A stretch of DNA of 64,000 bases, taken from Vibrio sp. AND4 (GTDB lineage: Bacteria; Pseudomonadota; Gammaproteobacteria; Enterobacterales; Vibrionaceae). The first letter of the stretch is position 1; each line of letters begins with the position of its first letter. The notes beneath the pieces are model-generated. The model was not told the DNA's origin. It saw only the letters and a list, made by a program, of their open reading frames with translations, and searched no databases. This document shows, one piece after another, positions 1 to 13,384 of the stretch. Made by a program: the position numbers and the translations under genes. The stretch lies in NCBI RefSeq assembly GCF_000171815.1, contig NZ_ABGR01000007.1, forward strand, positions 1 through 64,000, in the 5' to 3' direction.

Positions 1-159
1 TTGGTCAAGAACTGGCAGCTTAAATACGCGAATATTAGCTAAAATTACAGCCAGAATGAGTGAAAATCCTAACCCCCACGTGGCCATCTCCATGGTGGTG
101 CCAAGATACTTGAGCAGTATCGGCAGCAGCTCCAACATGTAATTAAAATCAAATCCCAT
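1..159 (-). CDS. Amino-acid ABC transporter permease, partial (cut by the left window edge)
   Basis: Only the first 53 codons are in the window; the gene runs off position 1. The translation begins MGFDFNYMLELLPILLKYLG and continues into a hydrophobic helix, the usual N-terminus of His/Glu/Gln/cystine-type (HAAT family) inner-membrane permeases such as TcyL/YecS. It lies downstream of the periplasmic binding protein gene on the same strand, separated by a hairpin, so the two very likely form one uptake operon with an ATPase gene outside the window. A purine-rich AGGTAAG precedes the ATG. The family assignment rests on a short fragment plus context; substrate is not determined by this piece. 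Confidence 0.8.
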   Translation of the reverse strand, partial: MGFDFNYMLELLPILLKYLGTTMEMATWGLGFSLILAVILANIRVFKLPVLDQ

Positions 160-181
160 ACAACTTACCTGGAGATAAGAA

Positions 182-206
182 AAGGTGGAATACTAAGTTC
201 CACCTT
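182..206 (-). terminator. Intercistronic hairpin, attenuator-like
   Basis: A perfect 9-bp inverted repeat (AAGGTGGAA / TTCCACCTT, 7-nt loop) lies between the binding-protein stop and the permease start. Read on the minus strand it is followed by a T-rich tail (TTTTCTTATCT). This is the usual arrangement for partial termination or mRNA stabilisation that gives more binding protein than membrane components. Function is inferred. Confidence 0.6.
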
Positions 207-263
207 GTCATTGAGTTAATAAGGACGCGAGAAACCGCTCAACGCCCCAAAAGAAGAGAATGG

Positions 264-1025
264 TTACTTTGTGATATCGACATCAAACCATTTCAGTGAA
301 ATTTTCTCTACTGTTCCGTCGGCTCGCATAGCGGCAAGGGCTTTATTCACTTCGGCTTGTAGCTTGCGACCTTTTTTGTCATCAATGAATGGCCATGCGT
401 TTTCGATTTCTTCAAACGTTTTGCCTGCTGGTTTGAGCGATAACTTGGTTTTCTTTATCAGTGCTAATGCTGACAAACGGTCCATGATGAAGGCATCTAC
501 TCGGCCTAATGCAACATCTTGTTCGATGCCCGTGTCGTACGTTTTGATGTTGATCTTACCGTCTTTGTCGTAATTGCGAAGCAATTGCTCAAAGTTAGAG
601 CCTAAGTTAACGGCAACCGTTTTACCTGCTAGGTCTTCTATCTTTTTGATGCTGTCGTTGTCCTTGTGTACGGTGATTTGTGCACCATCTACCACGTACG
701 GGTCGGCGAATAGGTACCTTGCTTTACGCGCATCGGTCATGGTGATTTGGTTAGAGATGGTATCAATACGCCCCGTTTCTAGTAGACCGAATAGACCAGA
801 GAAGCTCGCGGTGACGTATTCGATTTTGTAATTGTTACGTTTACCTATTTCATCCCACATATCTACTTCAAAACCTTGAAGTTTATCTTGCTTTACAAAG
901 GTAAACGGGAAATAGCGGCCAGACATCCCCACTTTTACTTCGGTCTTCACAGTGTCGGCTATCGCTTGAGTCGTCGCAGCAGACAAAGCAATCGCTGCGA
1001 TGGCAACCTTAATCCAGTTTTTCAT
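264..1025 (-). CDS. Periplasmic amino-acid (cystine-like) binding protein of an ABC transporter
   Basis: A family 3 solute-binding protein of about 253 residues, starting at MKNWIKVAIAAIALSAATTQ. Residues 1-23 are a signal peptide (KNWIK, then a hydrophobic stretch and an A-x-A-type cleavage region ending TQAIADT). The mature part has the family hallmarks: GFEVDMWDEIGKR, a DARKARYLFADPYV segment, and RVDAFIMDRLSAL near the hinge. It ends WFDVDITK, very close to E. coli TcyJ (FliY), which ends WFGADVTK, so cystine or a related polar amino acid is the likely ligand. I chose the ATG at 1025 rather than an upstream start because GGAGAT sits just before it and the signal peptide then begins correctly. 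Ligand identity is inferred. Confidence 0.85.
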   Translation of the reverse strand: MKNWIKVAIAAIALSAATTQAIADTVKTEVKVGMSGRYFPFTFVKQDKLQGFEVDMWDEIGKRNNYKIEYVTASFSGLFGLLETGRIDTISNQITMTDARKARYLFADPYVVDGAQITVHKDNDSIKKIEDLAGKTVAVNLGSNFEQLLRNYDKDGKINIKTYDTGIEQDVALGRVDAFIMDRLSALALIKKTKLSLKPAGKTFEEIENAWPFIDDKKGRKLQAEVNKALAAMRADGTVEKISLKWFDVDITK

Positions 1026-1236
1026 AATACATCTCCATACTTTTATGGATGGAGATACTACTGTCAGCGAGCTCAATTAAATAAATAACCAAGTGCGATA
1101 ACCTAGACCTCAAAGTAATAAGATCTTATTTGTTGGCCAGAAAAGGCAATATCTAGGAATAAATGATGCAAAAACGCTCGGAGAGAGCAGAAATGATAAG
1201 CGAAAAATAGTAACGAGCAGAAATTCATGCACAGAG

Positions 1237-1405
1237 TTATCACCAATCGCTTGATCTGATCGGTTTGGTCAAAATGTGGATCATTATGTGGGTAAATTAG
1301 GGGTAAGGTGTGTTGATCTCACTAAGTCGAGCCGAAATATTGTGAATAACTTGGATCTTATTCACTTGATCGTCGATCAATTACTGGTGATCTTGGTTAT
1401 CAACA
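1237..1405. promoter_or_regulatory. dnaA upstream region with DnaA boxes and a GATC cluster
   Basis: The 429-bp gap before dnaA has no gene. It holds one perfect DnaA box on the minus strand (TTATTCACA, 1341-1349) and near matches at 1237-1245 (TTATCACCA), 1275-1283 (TGATCCACA, minus), 1287-1295 (TTACCCACA, minus), 1358-1366 (TTATTCACT) and 1397-1405 (TTATCAACA). Eight GATC sites lie between about 1252 and 1391. DnaA boxes plus Dam sites fit DnaA autorepression and SeqA sequestration of the dnaA promoter. No clear -35/-10 pair with good spacing was found. The canonical Vibrio oriC (mnmG-mioC side) would lie left of the window. Confidence 0.7.
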
Positions 1406-1454
1406 GGTAAAATTGCCAGTCATTCCGATAATATAAATACTCAGTGGGGGCACC

Positions 1455-2861
1455 GTGTCATCTTCGCTTTGGTTGCAATGTTTGCAGCAGCTTCAAGAAG
1501 AGCTACCAGCTACAGAATTCAGTATGTGGGTTCGTCCGTTACAAGCGGAGCTCAATGACAATACTCTCACTTTGTTCGCGCCAAACCGCTTCGTTTTAGA
1601 TTGGGTTCGCGACAAATATTTGAATAGCATCAATCGTTTACTGCAAGAGCATTGTGGCCACGATTTACCTAACCTGCGCTTTGAAGTAGGCAGCCGTCCA
1701 GTCGCAGCACCAAAACCGGCTCCGACACGTACGCCGGCAGATGTGGCAGCAGAGTCATCCGCGCCTGCGCAACTGCAAGCTCGTAAGCCAGTACACAAAA
1801 CGTGGGATGACGACGCACAAGCGATCGCGAACATCAACCACCGCTCAAATGTGAACCCAAAACACAAGTTCAACAACTTCGTTGAAGGTAAGTCGAACCA
1901 ATTGGGCCTTGCCGCTGCACGTCAAGTATCAGATAACCCTGGTGCGGCTTACAACCCACTATTTCTATACGGTGGCACGGGCTTAGGTAAAACCCACCTT
2001 TTGCACGCAGTAGGTAACGCGATTGTGGATAACAATCCAAACGCAAAAGTGGTGTACATGCACTCTGAGCGCTTCGTGCAAGATATGGTGAAAGCACTGC
2101 AAAACAACGCGATTGAAGAGTTTAAACGCTACTACCGCAGTGTTGATGCGCTACTTATTGATGACATTCAATTCTTTGCCAATAAAGAACGTTCACAAGA
2201 AGAGTTTTTCCATACCTTCAATGCACTGTTAGAGGGTAATCAGCAGATCATTCTCACATCTGACCGTTATCCAAAAGAGATCAGCGGGGTAGAAGATCGG
2301 CTGAAATCACGTTTTGGTTGGGGTTTAACGGTTGCGATTGAGCCGCCTGAGCTAGAAACTCGTGTAGCGATCTTGATGAAGAAAGCAGAGGCACACCAAA
2401 TTCATCTAGCGGATGAAGTGGCGTTTTTTATTGCCAAGCGTTTACGATCCAACGTTCGTGAATTGGAAGGTGCACTGAACCGCGTTATTGCGAATGCAAA
2501 CTTTACTGGCCGTCCGATTACGATTGATTTTGTTCGTGAAGCACTGCGTGATCTGCTTGCCTTGCAAGAAAAGCTGGTGACGATCGACAATATTCAAAAG
2601 ACAGTCGCTGAATATTACAAGATTAAAGTTGCTGACCTACTGTCTAAACGTCGCTCACGCTCGGTTGCGCGTCCTCGTCAGTTGGCGATGGCATTGGCAA
2701 AAGAGTTGACCAACCACAGCCTGCCGGAAATTGGCGATGCATTTGGTGGTCGTGACCATACCACGGTGCTGCATGCATGCCGCAAAATTCAGCAATTGCG
2801 CGAAGAGAGCCACGATATTAAAGAAGATTACTCTAACTTGATTCGTACCCTGTCTTCGTAA
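1455..2861 (+). CDS. dnaA: Chromosomal replication initiator protein DnaA
   Basis: 468 residues, full length for the family. Domain I (about 1-80, [14 protein letters not shown]...) is the DnaB/self-interaction domain. An Ala/Pro-rich linker follows to about 130. The AAA+ domain has Walker A GGTGLGKT (about 173-180) and Walker [10 protein letters not shown] (about 233-241). The C-terminal DNA-binding domain carries the DnaA signature [15 protein letters not shown] (about 429-443). The start is GTG, preceded by GTGGGGG. It binds DnaA boxes to open oriC and load DnaB, and also controls its own transcription. It is first in dnaA-dnaN-recF-gyrB, with 63 bp to dnaN. Nothing unusual in the protein. 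Confidence 0.98.
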   Translation: MSSSLWLQCLQQLQEELPATEFSMWVRPLQAELNDNTLTLFAPNRFVLDWVRDKYLNSINRLLQEHCGHDLPNLRFEVGSRPVAAPKPAPTRTPADVAAESSAPAQLQARKPVHKTWDDDAQAIANINHRSNVNPKHKFNNFVEGKSNQLGLAAARQVSDNPGAAYNPLFLYGGTGLGKTHLLHAVGNAIVDNNPNAKVVYMHSERFVQDMVKALQNNAIEEFKRYYRSVDALLIDDIQFFANKERSQEEFFHTFNALLEGNQQIILTSDRYPKEISGVEDRLKSRFGWGLTVAIEPPELETRVAILMKKAEAHQIHLADEVAFFIAKRLRSNVRELEGALNRVIANANFTGRPITIDFVREALRDLLALQEKLVTIDNIQKTVAEYYKIKVADLLSKRRSRSVARPRQLAMALAKELTNHSLPEIGDAFGGRDHTTVLHACRKIQQLREESHDIKEDYSNLIRTLSS

Positions 2862-2924
2862 TCGGTTAGAATGACAGTATTCTAAGTAAACCATTAACTG
2901 ATCTGACAGCGTAAAGAGCCAAGC

Positions 2925-4025
2925 ATGAAATTTACCATTGAACGTAGTCATTTAATCAAACCGCTACAACAGGTTTCGGGTGCATTAGGTGGCCGACCAA
3001 CTCTACCAATTTTGGGCAACCTACTGCTGAAGGTAGAAGATAACGTGTTATCCATGACGGCGACCGATTTGGAAGTGGAATTGGTGAGCAAAGTGACGCT
3101 AGAAGGAGATTTTGAAGCGGGTAGTATTACCGTTCCTTCTCGTAAGTTTCTTGATATCTGCCGTGGTTTACCCGATGACTCTATCATCACTTTCGTACTA
3201 GAAGGCGACCGTGTGCAAGTGCGTTCCAGTCGTAGCCGCTTCTCACTCTCGACACTGCCTGCGAACGACTTCCCCAATATTGAAGATTGGCAAAGTGAAG
3301 TGGAAGTATCATTGACTCAGTCTGACTTACGTTCGCTGGTAGAAAAAACCCAATTCTCAATGGCGAACCAAGATGTTCGTTATTACCTAAATGGCATGTT
3401 GTTTGAAATCGACGGTTCGACACTTCGTAGTGTGGCAACCGATGGTCACCGTATGGCGGTATCACAAACTCAGTTGGGTGCGGACTTCGCTCAGAAGCAA
3501 ATCATTGTGCCACGGAAAGGGATACAAGAGTTGGTGAAGCTCATGGATGCGCCGGAGCAGCCTGTTGTGCTACAAATCGGCAGTTCAAATGTGCGTGCGG
3601 AAGTGAACAACTTCATCTTTACTTCAAAGCTTGTTGATGGTCGTTTCCCAGATTATCGCCGCGTATTACCGCAAAGTACCAACAAGACGTTGGAAACAGG
3701 CTGTGATGAATTACGTCAGGCTTTCTCACGCGCTGCGATTCTTTCTAACGAAAAGTTCCGTGGTGTTCGTGTGAATCTTGCGGGCAGTGAAATGCGCATT
3801 ACTGCCAACAACCCAGAGCAAGAGGAAGCGGAAGAGATACTCGATGTAACCTTTGAAGGGGACGCTATCGAGATCGGTTTTAACGTAAGCTACGTGCTTG
3901 ATGTTCTAAATACCCTGCGTTGCGACAAAGTGCGTGTGTCGATGTCGGATGCCAACGCCAGTGCGTTGATTGAAAACGCCGATGACGACAGTGCAATGTA
4001 TGTGGTAATGCCAATTCGTTTATAA
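2925..4025 (+). CDS. dnaN: DNA polymerase III beta sliding clamp
   Basis: 366 residues, exactly the family length. The protein starts MKFTIERSHLIKPLQQVSGAL and ends YVVMPIRL, the conserved clamp C-terminus that lines the partner-binding pocket. GRPTLPILGNLLL and VATDGHRMA are typical clamp segments. It forms the ring dimer that tethers Pol III to DNA and recruits many clamp-binding proteins. It follows dnaA and precedes recF by 9 bp, so it is co-transcribed with them; internal promoters inside dnaA are known in relatives but were not identified here. Confidence 0.98.
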   Translation: MKFTIERSHLIKPLQQVSGALGGRPTLPILGNLLLKVEDNVLSMTATDLEVELVSKVTLEGDFEAGSITVPSRKFLDICRGLPDDSIITFVLEGDRVQVRSSRSRFSLSTLPANDFPNIEDWQSEVEVSLTQSDLRSLVEKTQFSMANQDVRYYLNGMLFEIDGSTLRSVATDGHRMAVSQTQLGADFAQKQIIVPRKGIQELVKLMDAPEQPVVLQIGSSNVRAEVNNFIFTSKLVDGRFPDYRRVLPQSTNKTLETGCDELRQAFSRAAILSNEKFRGVRVNLAGSEMRITANNPEQEEAEEILDVTFEGDAIEIGFNVSYVLDVLNTLRCDKVRVSMSDANASALIENADDDSAMYVVMPIRL

Positions 4026-4034
4026 GTTATCTGA

Positions 4035-7545
<3,511 letters not shown>

Positions 7546-7574
7546 TCATATCGGTTCAGTCAAATCATACTACA

Positions 7575-7606
7575 AACGCCATCTCGCAAGAGGTGGCGTT
7601 TTTTAT
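7575..7606 (+). terminator. Rho-independent terminator after gyrB
   Basis: AACGCCATCT ... AGGTGGCGTT forms a 10-bp stem with one G-U pair, followed by TTTTTATT. It lies 30 bp past the gyrB stop and closes the dnaA-gyrB cluster. Confidence 0.85.
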
Positions 7607-7713
7607 TGGGGGAGAAACGAGATAAAAGAGTCGAGAACGACTGCGCTCTATGGATAGGGGAACGCTTTGAGAGGAACGATCGATTCGGAGAGCTAAAAAA
7701 TTTTCACTGGAGC

Positions 7714-7745
7714 CCTTGAAAGCCCATTTTTCGACCTTATATCTA
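7714..7745 (+). promoter_or_regulatory. Probable sigma-32 promoter of the small heat-shock gene
   Basis: CCTTGAAA (7714-7721) matches the heat-shock -35 consensus CTTGAAA. About 10 bp later comes CGACCTTATAT, a weaker -10 of the CCCCATNT type. It sits about 255 bp upstream of the ibpA start, so it would give a long 5' leader. The rest of 7607-7916 shows nothing I can name. Confidence 0.45.
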
Positions 7746-7916
7746 GTTATGAAGAGGGATAGCTGGCTTGCTCAACAAGAGAAGAGTAGCGCCTCAGAAT
7801 AGCTAAACGAGATCGCTCAGCAGAGGATACTCAGTATTAGCACACAACTTGAACCTAGATTCGACATCATGTCCCCGAACCTAATGAGTAGGTCAGAGGA
7901 GTGAATCATCGGATCC

Positions 7917-7994
7917 CTTAGCTCGGCGCTTTCTTGCATAAAAGTGCCATGTGGATGCCCTTCATCTGAGCTAAGACTATTGCTTAAAAGAGGA
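7917..7994 (+). ncRNA. ROSE-like RNA thermometer in the ibpA 5' leader
   Basis: Three nested helices can be drawn by eye. An 8-bp perfect repeat CTTAGCTC (7917-7924) / GAGCTAAG (7968-7975) encloses an 8-bp hairpin GGCGCTTT (7925-7932) / AAAGTGCC (7941-7948, one G-U). The last hairpin pairs TTGCTT (7980-7985) with GAGGA (7990-7994), leaving one bulged G and an AAAA loop. That hairpin holds the Shine-Dalgarno sequence and shows the U-U-G-C-U / AGGA geometry of ROSE thermometers. Melting at high temperature would free the ribosome site 6 nt before the ATG. Confidence 0.65.
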
Positions 7995-8000
7995 TAGATT

Positions 8001-8435
8001 ATGCGTAATGTAGATTTCTCACCACTATACCGTAATGCAATTGGCTTCGACCGTCTGTTCAACCTGATGGAAGCAAGTTCGGCGAAGAACACTTCTGGCG
8101 GTTACCCTCCATACAACATCGAGCAAAAAGACGAGCACAACTACCGTATTACCATGGCAGTTGCTGGCTTTGCTGAAAATCAGCTTGATTTGACTCAAAA
8201 CGAAAACATGTTGATCGTGAAGGGCGAGCGTAAAGCAGAAGAAGGCAAAAACTACGTTTACCAAGGTATTGCGGAGCGCGATTTTGAACGTAAATTCCAA
8301 CTGGCGGATTACGTAAAAGTCGTTGGTGCATCAATGGAAAACGGTCTACTTCATGTTGATTTAGTTCGTGAAATTCCAGAAGCTATGCAACCACGCAAGA
8401 TTGCTATCGGTGGTAACCTGATTGAAAACAGTTAA
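8001..8435 (+). CDS. ibpA: Small heat-shock protein (IbpA type)
   Basis: 144 residues. The N-terminal segment [23 protein letters not shown] is the IbpA/IbpB signature. The alpha-crystallin domain covers about 38-125 ([20 protein letters not shown] through [12 protein letters not shown]). The C-terminal IxI motif is I134-A-I136 in PRKIAIGG, used for oligomer docking. It binds aggregating proteins and hands them to DnaK/ClpB. There is one gene here, not an ibpAB pair. Expression is probably controlled twice: by a sigma-32-type promoter and by the ROSE-like hairpin covering its ribosome-binding site. A strong terminator follows. Confidence 0.95.
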   Translation: MRNVDFSPLYRNAIGFDRLFNLMEASSAKNTSGGYPPYNIEQKDEHNYRITMAVAGFAENQLDLTQNENMLIVKGERKAEEGKNYVYQGIAERDFERKFQLADYVKVVGASMENGLLHVDLVREIPEAMQPRKIAIGGNLIENS

Positions 8436-8480
8436 TCAGCTACTGATGTTTTAGTTAACCACACGGTTATAGAATGAGTA

Positions 8481-8516
8481 AGAGCGCCTTCCATTATGGA
8501 AAAGGGCGCTCTTTTT
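8481..8516 (+). terminator. Terminator after ibpA
   Basis: AGAGCGCC TTCC ... AAAAGGGCGCTCT with a following TTTTT forms a GC-rich stem and U-run about 45 bp past the stop codon. Confidence 0.9.
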
Positions 8517-8586
8517 AGTTTGGGCTTTCAAAGCCTCTATTTCAAAGCCGTAATTTCAAAGAGAACAACGGCTGAGTTTAATCGGT

Positions 8587-9840
8587 CTATTTACCTTCGT
8601 GGTAAGCCTTTTCCACTTCTTCAGCAATAATCGCAATGCCTTGTTGCATCATCTCATCGTCTTGAACGTAGTTCATACGCAAGCATTGATGTGCATGATC
8701 CCACTCGTCCTTCTGACCAATAAAGAAGTATTCACCTGGAACAATCAAAACACCACGCGCTTTCAAGCGTTGGTAAAGTTCCATTGTCGTAATTGGCAGT
8801 TCATCAAACCATAGCCACAAGAAGATAGCGCCCTCTGGTTTGTGGATACGGAAGCGCTCATCGGTAATCGCTTCTTGAAGCAGTTCAACCGCTCGTTGCG
8901 ACTTCTGTTTGTAGAACGGCTTAATCACCTCTGAGCTCAGTTTAAGTAAATCACCCTTAGTAATGATGTGGTTTGCCAGCGCTGGGCCAACACTGCCCGG
9001 GGCTAGGCTGATGATGCCATTCATATTGGTCAACGCTTGAGTGATTTCTTCACTCGCAATCACAATCCCACAACGCACGCCCGGCAGGCCAAGCTTAGAT
9101 AAACTCATGCACAGGATGGTGTTTTCATTCCAGAACGGTTCGACATCCTCAAAAATGATGTTTGGGAAAGGCAGTCCGTAAGCATTATCAATGATTAGCG
9201 GGATGTTGTTTTCACGTGCTAGCTTGTCCAACTTACGTACTTCTTCGTCTGTCAGTACATTACCCGTTGGGTTAGTTGGACGAGACGCACAGATTGCGGC
9301 AACAGAGTCATCGACTTTTAGCTGCTCGAAATCAACGTGGTATTTAAACAGGCCATGATCTAACAACTCGATCTCTGGGTGGTAAGAGACAAAGATATCT
9401 TCATCAATTCCTGCGTCACCATAACCGATGTACTCAGGTGCAATAGGTAGTAGCACCTTCTTGTGTGAACCGTCTTGCTGCTTGCCTGCCAGTAAATTGA
9501 ACAAGTAGAAGAAGCCACTTTGGCTGCCATTAGTTAGGCTGATGTTCTTCTCAGAAATATCCCAGCCGTAAGTTTCACGGAATAACTGAGCCAAGGCTTT
9601 AACAAACGCATCTTTTCCCTGCGGGCCATCGTAGTTGGCTAGGGCGGCGACGAGTTCCCCACTGGCGATCATTTCCTCACTGGCTTGGCGAAAGTAATCG
9701 AGCATGGCAGGAATGGCAGCAGGGTTTCCCCCACCGAGCATAATGGCACCTGGTGTGCGAAGGCCATCATTCAAATCGTCCATTAACTGCGTGATACCTG
9801 AATACTGATTAAACTTTTCACCAAACTTTGAGAACTGCAT
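8587..9840 (-). CDS. avtA: Valine-pyruvate aminotransferase
   Basis: 417 residues, fold type I PLP aminotransferase. The N-terminus MQFSKFGEKFNQYSGITQLM followed by DDLNDGLRTPGAIMLGGGNPA is nearly that of E. coli AvtA. The PLP lysine lies in SLSKLGLPGVRCG (about residue 249), and SRPTNPTGNVLT is the substrate/PLP binding block. It interconverts alanine or valine and the matching 2-oxo acids, providing a route to alanine and valine. It is transcribed alone on the minus strand. The 242-bp gap upstream holds its promoter region and the glyS terminator; a CAGTC-TTT-GACTG palindrome is present there, but its regulator is unknown. Confidence 0.95.
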   Translation of the reverse strand: MQFSKFGEKFNQYSGITQLMDDLNDGLRTPGAIMLGGGNPAAIPAMLDYFRQASEEMIASGELVAALANYDGPQGKDAFVKALAQLFRETYGWDISEKNISLTNGSQSGFFYLFNLLAGKQQDGSHKKVLLPIAPEYIGYGDAGIDEDIFVSYHPEIELLDHGLFKYHVDFEQLKVDDSVAAICASRPTNPTGNVLTDEEVRKLDKLARENNIPLIIDNAYGLPFPNIIFEDVEPFWNENTILCMSLSKLGLPGVRCGIVIASEEITQALTNMNGIISLAPGSVGPALANHIITKGDLLKLSSEVIKPFYKQKSQRAVELLQEAITDERFRIHKPEGAIFLWLWFDELPITTMELYQRLKARGVLIVPGEYFFIGQKDEWDHAHQCLRMNYVQDDEMMQQGIAIIAEEVEKAYHEGK

Positions 9841-10022
9841 TTTTCGTAATACCTAATTCATTGTGATTGCTTTGTGTCTTAATACCAGTCTTTGACTGAT
9901 CAATAGGGTAATCCTTGACCTTACCTTAATGTCCATACGACGCAAAGTGTGAATTAAGCCGAAAAAGAAAAAAGTATGTCATCAGACCAGAGCTAAGAGA
10001 TAAAAAGGCCAAAAGAGCAACA

Positions 10023-10052
10023 AAAAAGGGAAGCAGACGCTTCCCTTTTACT
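10023..10052 (-). terminator. Terminator after glyS
   Basis: AAAAGGGAAGC AGAC GCTTCCCTTTT is a perfect stem with A- and T-runs on both sides, so it can work in either direction. It lies just beyond the glyS stop on the minus strand. Confidence 0.9.
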
Positions 10053-10082
10053 TATTTCTTAATCACTTCGAAGAGTAATGAA

Positions 10083-12179
10083 TTACTTTTGAAGTAACGA
10101 AATGTCTGCAATTTGTAGGAACAGATTACGCAGGTTGTTTAGCAGTGTTAGACGGTTTTTCTTAAGTGCTTCGTCGTCTGCCATGACCATGACGTTATCA
10201 AAGAACGCATCAACGGGTTCACGTAGGTCAGCGAGCTTGCTTAGGGCTTCTTGGTAGTTACCCGTTGCAAATGCTGGCTCTAGCGCTTCTGTCATTACTT
10301 CAACGCTTTCTGCTAGTGCTTTCTCTGCGTTTTCTTGAAGCAGTGCTAGGTCGATGTCTGCAGCGAGTTCACCGTCGAATTTCGCTAAGATGTTACCAAC
10401 ACGCTTGTTCGCTGCTGCTAGAGACTCTGCCGCTTCCAGTTCACGGAAGTGAGAAACGGCTTTAACGCGTTGGTCGAAGTCGGCTGGCTTGGTTGGACGG
10501 CGCGCGAGTACTGCTTGAATGATATCTATACTGAAGCCTTCGTCTTGGTACCAAGCACGGAAGCGACCCAGCATGAACTCGATAACCTCTTGTTCAACAT
10601 TGTCGTTGGTTAGGCGACTGGTACCATCTTCTTGGGCAAACAGAGATTTTGCTTTCGCGACTAGGTCAACAAGATCTAGGTGGTAGCCGTATTCAACGAT
10701 GATACGCAGTACACCCAAAGATGCGCGGCGTAGTGCGAATGGGTCGCTGCCTTTAGGCGCTTGACCAATACCGAAGATACCGACGATAGTGTCTAGCTTA
10801 TCAGCCATTGCAACCGCTGTTGAAACGCCGTTCGATGGCAGTTTATCACCTGCGAAACGAGGCATGTATTGCTCGTTCAATGCGACTGCAACTTCTTCTG
10901 CTTCCCCGTCGTGGCGAGCGTAATGCATGCCCATCACACCTTGAGTGTCGGTGAATTCGAATACCATTGAGGTCATCAGGTCACATTTTGCTAGCAGGCC
11001 GGCACGCTTTGATTTCTCGACGTCAGCACCGATTTGCTCAGCGATGTAGCCGGCAAGTTCTGTGATACGGTCTGTTTTGTCTTTGATCGTACCCAGTTGC
11101 TTTTGGAAAATCGCTTGCTCCAGTTCCGGCAGGCGGTCGATAAGCGGGCGCTTACGGTCGGTATTGAAGAAGAATTCTGCGTCTGCAAGACGAGGGCGAA
11201 CCACTTTCTCGTTACCTTCGATGACGTAACGAGGCTCTTTTGATTCGATGTTCGACACGAAGATGAAGTTAGGAAGTAGCTTCCTGTTTTTATCGCCATT
11301 CTCATGTGAATAAACTGGGAAGTATTTTTGGTCACCTTTCATGGTGTAAACCAACGCTTCAGAAGGCACTTTTAGGTACTCTTCTTCGAACTTCGCTGTC
11401 AGTACGACAGGCCACTCAACCAGAGACGTGACTTCCTCGACTAGATCATCTTCTAGGTCAGCAATACCACCAACCGCTGCCGCCGCTTTTTGTGCGTCAG
11501 CAAGGATGATGGCTTTACGCGCTTCGTAATCGGCCATGACTTTACCGCGCTCTTCGAGGAGCGTAGGGTATTGCTCAGCAGAGTCGATAGTGAACTCTTG
11601 CTCACCCATGAAGCGGTGACCACGGATGGTGCGCGCAGAGGCAACACCAAGGATCTCACCTTCGATTAGGTCGCTGCCCATTAGCATGGTTAGTGTCTTA
11701 ACTGGGCGGATAAATTGCGTCGTTTTGTTACCCCAGCGCATTGGTTTTGCGATAGGTAGGTTTGCTAGTGCTTTCGCCGCAAGTTCAACGACAATCTCAG
11801 ACGTTGGTTTGCCTTTCACTTCTTGTTTAAACAGTAGCCATTCGCCTTTGTCGGTAACCATGCGATCTGCTTGGTCAACCGTGATACCACAACCGCGTGC
11901 CCAGCCTTGAGCTGCTTTGGTTGGGTTGCCTTCTGCGTCAAACGCTGCAGAAACTGCAGGGCCACGCTTTTCAACGATTTTGTCAGACTGGCTATCCGCG
12001 AGTGCTGCGACTTTAAGTGCAAGACGACGAGGTGCTGCGAACCATTTCACGCCTTCGTGAGCAAGCTCAGCGCCTTTTAGTTCCGCTTCGAAGTTTGCTG
12101 CGAATGCTTCCGCTAGCGTGCGAAGTTGCGTTGGTGGTAGCTCTTCTGTACCCAGCTCGATTAAAAATTCTTTTGCCAT
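10083..12179 (-). CDS. glyS: Glycyl-tRNA synthetase beta subunit
   Basis: 698 residues, the normal size for the bacterial (alpha2beta2) enzyme beta chain. The start [20 protein letters not shown] is the family signature. The C-terminal part (about 560-698) resembles the anticodon-binding DALR-type domain. With the alpha subunit it charges tRNA-Gly with glycine. It follows glyQ by 13 bp on the minus strand and is clearly co-transcribed with it; a terminator follows. Confidence 0.97.
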   Translation of the reverse strand: MAKEFLIELGTEELPPTQLRTLAEAFAANFEAELKGAELAHEGVKWFAAPRRLALKVAALADSQSDKIVEKRGPAVSAAFDAEGNPTKAAQGWARGCGITVDQADRMVTDKGEWLLFKQEVKGKPTSEIVVELAAKALANLPIAKPMRWGNKTTQFIRPVKTLTMLMGSDLIEGEILGVASARTIRGHRFMGEQEFTIDSAEQYPTLLEERGKVMADYEARKAIILADAQKAAAAVGGIADLEDDLVEEVTSLVEWPVVLTAKFEEEYLKVPSEALVYTMKGDQKYFPVYSHENGDKNRKLLPNFIFVSNIESKEPRYVIEGNEKVVRPRLADAEFFFNTDRKRPLIDRLPELEQAIFQKQLGTIKDKTDRITELAGYIAEQIGADVEKSKRAGLLAKCDLMTSMVFEFTDTQGVMGMHYARHDGEAEEVAVALNEQYMPRFAGDKLPSNGVSTAVAMADKLDTIVGIFGIGQAPKGSDPFALRRASLGVLRIIVEYGYHLDLVDLVAKAKSLFAQEDGTSRLTNDNVEQEVIEFMLGRFRAWYQDEGFSIDIIQAVLARRPTKPADFDQRVKAVSHFRELEAAESLAAANKRVGNILAKFDGELAADIDLALLQENAEKALAESVEVMTEALEPAFATGNYQEALSKLADLREPVDAFFDNVMVMADDEALKKNRLTLLNNLRNLFLQIADISLLQK

Positions 12180-12192
12180 GTTTCTTTACCCC

Positions 12193-13110
12193 TTACGCTT
12201 GTTCTTTTTTACACATCGGGAAGCCAAGTGCTTCACGCGATGCGTAGTATGCTTCTGCAACGGCTTTCGTCAGATTGCGGATGCGCAGGATGTAACGTTG
12301 GCGTTCAGTTACTGAGATCGCTTTACGGGCGTCGAGTAAGTTGAATGCATGGCCTGCTTTAAGGATGCGCTCGTAAGCAGGTAGCGGCAGTGGCTTTTCA
12401 AGCTCAAGCAGCTCTTTACACTCTTTCTCACACTGTTCGAAGAAACCAAATAGGAAATCCACGTCTGCGTGCTCGAAGTTGTAAGTCGATTGCTCTACTT
12501 CGTTTTGGTGGAAGATATCACCGTAAGTCACTTTGCTGCCGTCTGGTGCGATGTTCCAAACTAGGTCGTATACAGAGTCTACTTCTTGAATGTACATGGC
12601 TAGACGTTCGATACCGTAAGTGATCTCACCAGTGACTGGTTTACACTCCAGACCGCCAACTTGCTGGAAGTAAGTAAATTGAGTCACTTCCATGCCGTTT
12701 AGCCAAACTTCCCAGCCTAAACCCCATGCGCCTAGTGTTGGGTTTTCCCAGTTGTCTTCTACGAAACGGATGTCGTGAACAAGAGGATCGACACCAAGAA
12801 CTTCTAGAGAACCTAGGTACAACTCTTGGATATTGTCTGGCGATGGTTTTAGCGCTACTTGGAATTGGTAGTAGTGCTGAAGACGGTTAGGGTTTTCACC
12901 GTAACGGCCATCAGTGGGGCGACGTGAAGGTTGTACGTAAGCTGTAGACATTGGCTCTGGGCCAAGTGCTCGTAAACAGGTCATAGGGTGAGAGGTACCT
13001 GCACCAACTTCCATATCCAGTGGTTGAACAATGGTACAACCATTTTGAGCCCAATAATCCTGCAGCGCGAGGATCATTCCCTGGAAGGTTTTGATATCGT
13101 ATTTTTGCAT
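12193..13110 (-). CDS. glyQ: Glycyl-tRNA synthetase alpha subunit
   Basis: 305 residues, class II aminoacyl-tRNA synthetase catalytic subunit. [20 protein letters not shown] and [20 protein letters not shown] are diagnostic, and [18 protein letters not shown] carries the class II motif 2 arginines. It forms glycyl-adenylate and, with GlyS, Gly-tRNA. It is the first gene of a two-gene operon. The region upstream (13111-13380) contains its promoter, but I could not assign a clean -35/-10. Confidence 0.97.
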   Translation of the reverse strand: MQKYDIKTFQGMILALQDYWAQNGCTIVQPLDMEVGAGTSHPMTCLRALGPEPMSTAYVQPSRRPTDGRYGENPNRLQHYYQFQVALKPSPDNIQELYLGSLEVLGVDPLVHDIRFVEDNWENPTLGAWGLGWEVWLNGMEVTQFTYFQQVGGLECKPVTGEITYGIERLAMYIQEVDSVYDLVWNIAPDGSKVTYGDIFHQNEVEQSTYNFEHADVDFLFGFFEQCEKECKELLELEKPLPLPAYERILKAGHAFNLLDARKAISVTERQRYILRIRNLTKAVAEAYYASREALGFPMCKKEQA

Positions 13111-13384
13111 AAGTCAGGTTCGCGCGATTCTCTTATTTACTCGTGAAGTCGTCTCTCTCGCTGGGATTATCGCCCCCAACAATGGTGATTCAGAGTAATT
13201 ACGGTTGAATAAATTAACGTTCAAGTATACCCAGATATTGAGCATGGGAGTAGAGCTAATCTTGATTAATTCGTGGACAATTTCTTCCTTGAAGGTTTTT
13301 TAGCGCGTTATCTGCGGAATTTTTTCTGTCTGGGTGTTTTCACTGACTTTGACTCTTGAGATGGCCGCAAAAGGTGGCTAGAAT

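Noticed and set aside
1077..1454. Chromosome replication origin itself
   Set aside because: The DnaA boxes fit dnaA autoregulation; the usual AT-rich 13-mer region and the mnmG-mioC neighbours are absent.
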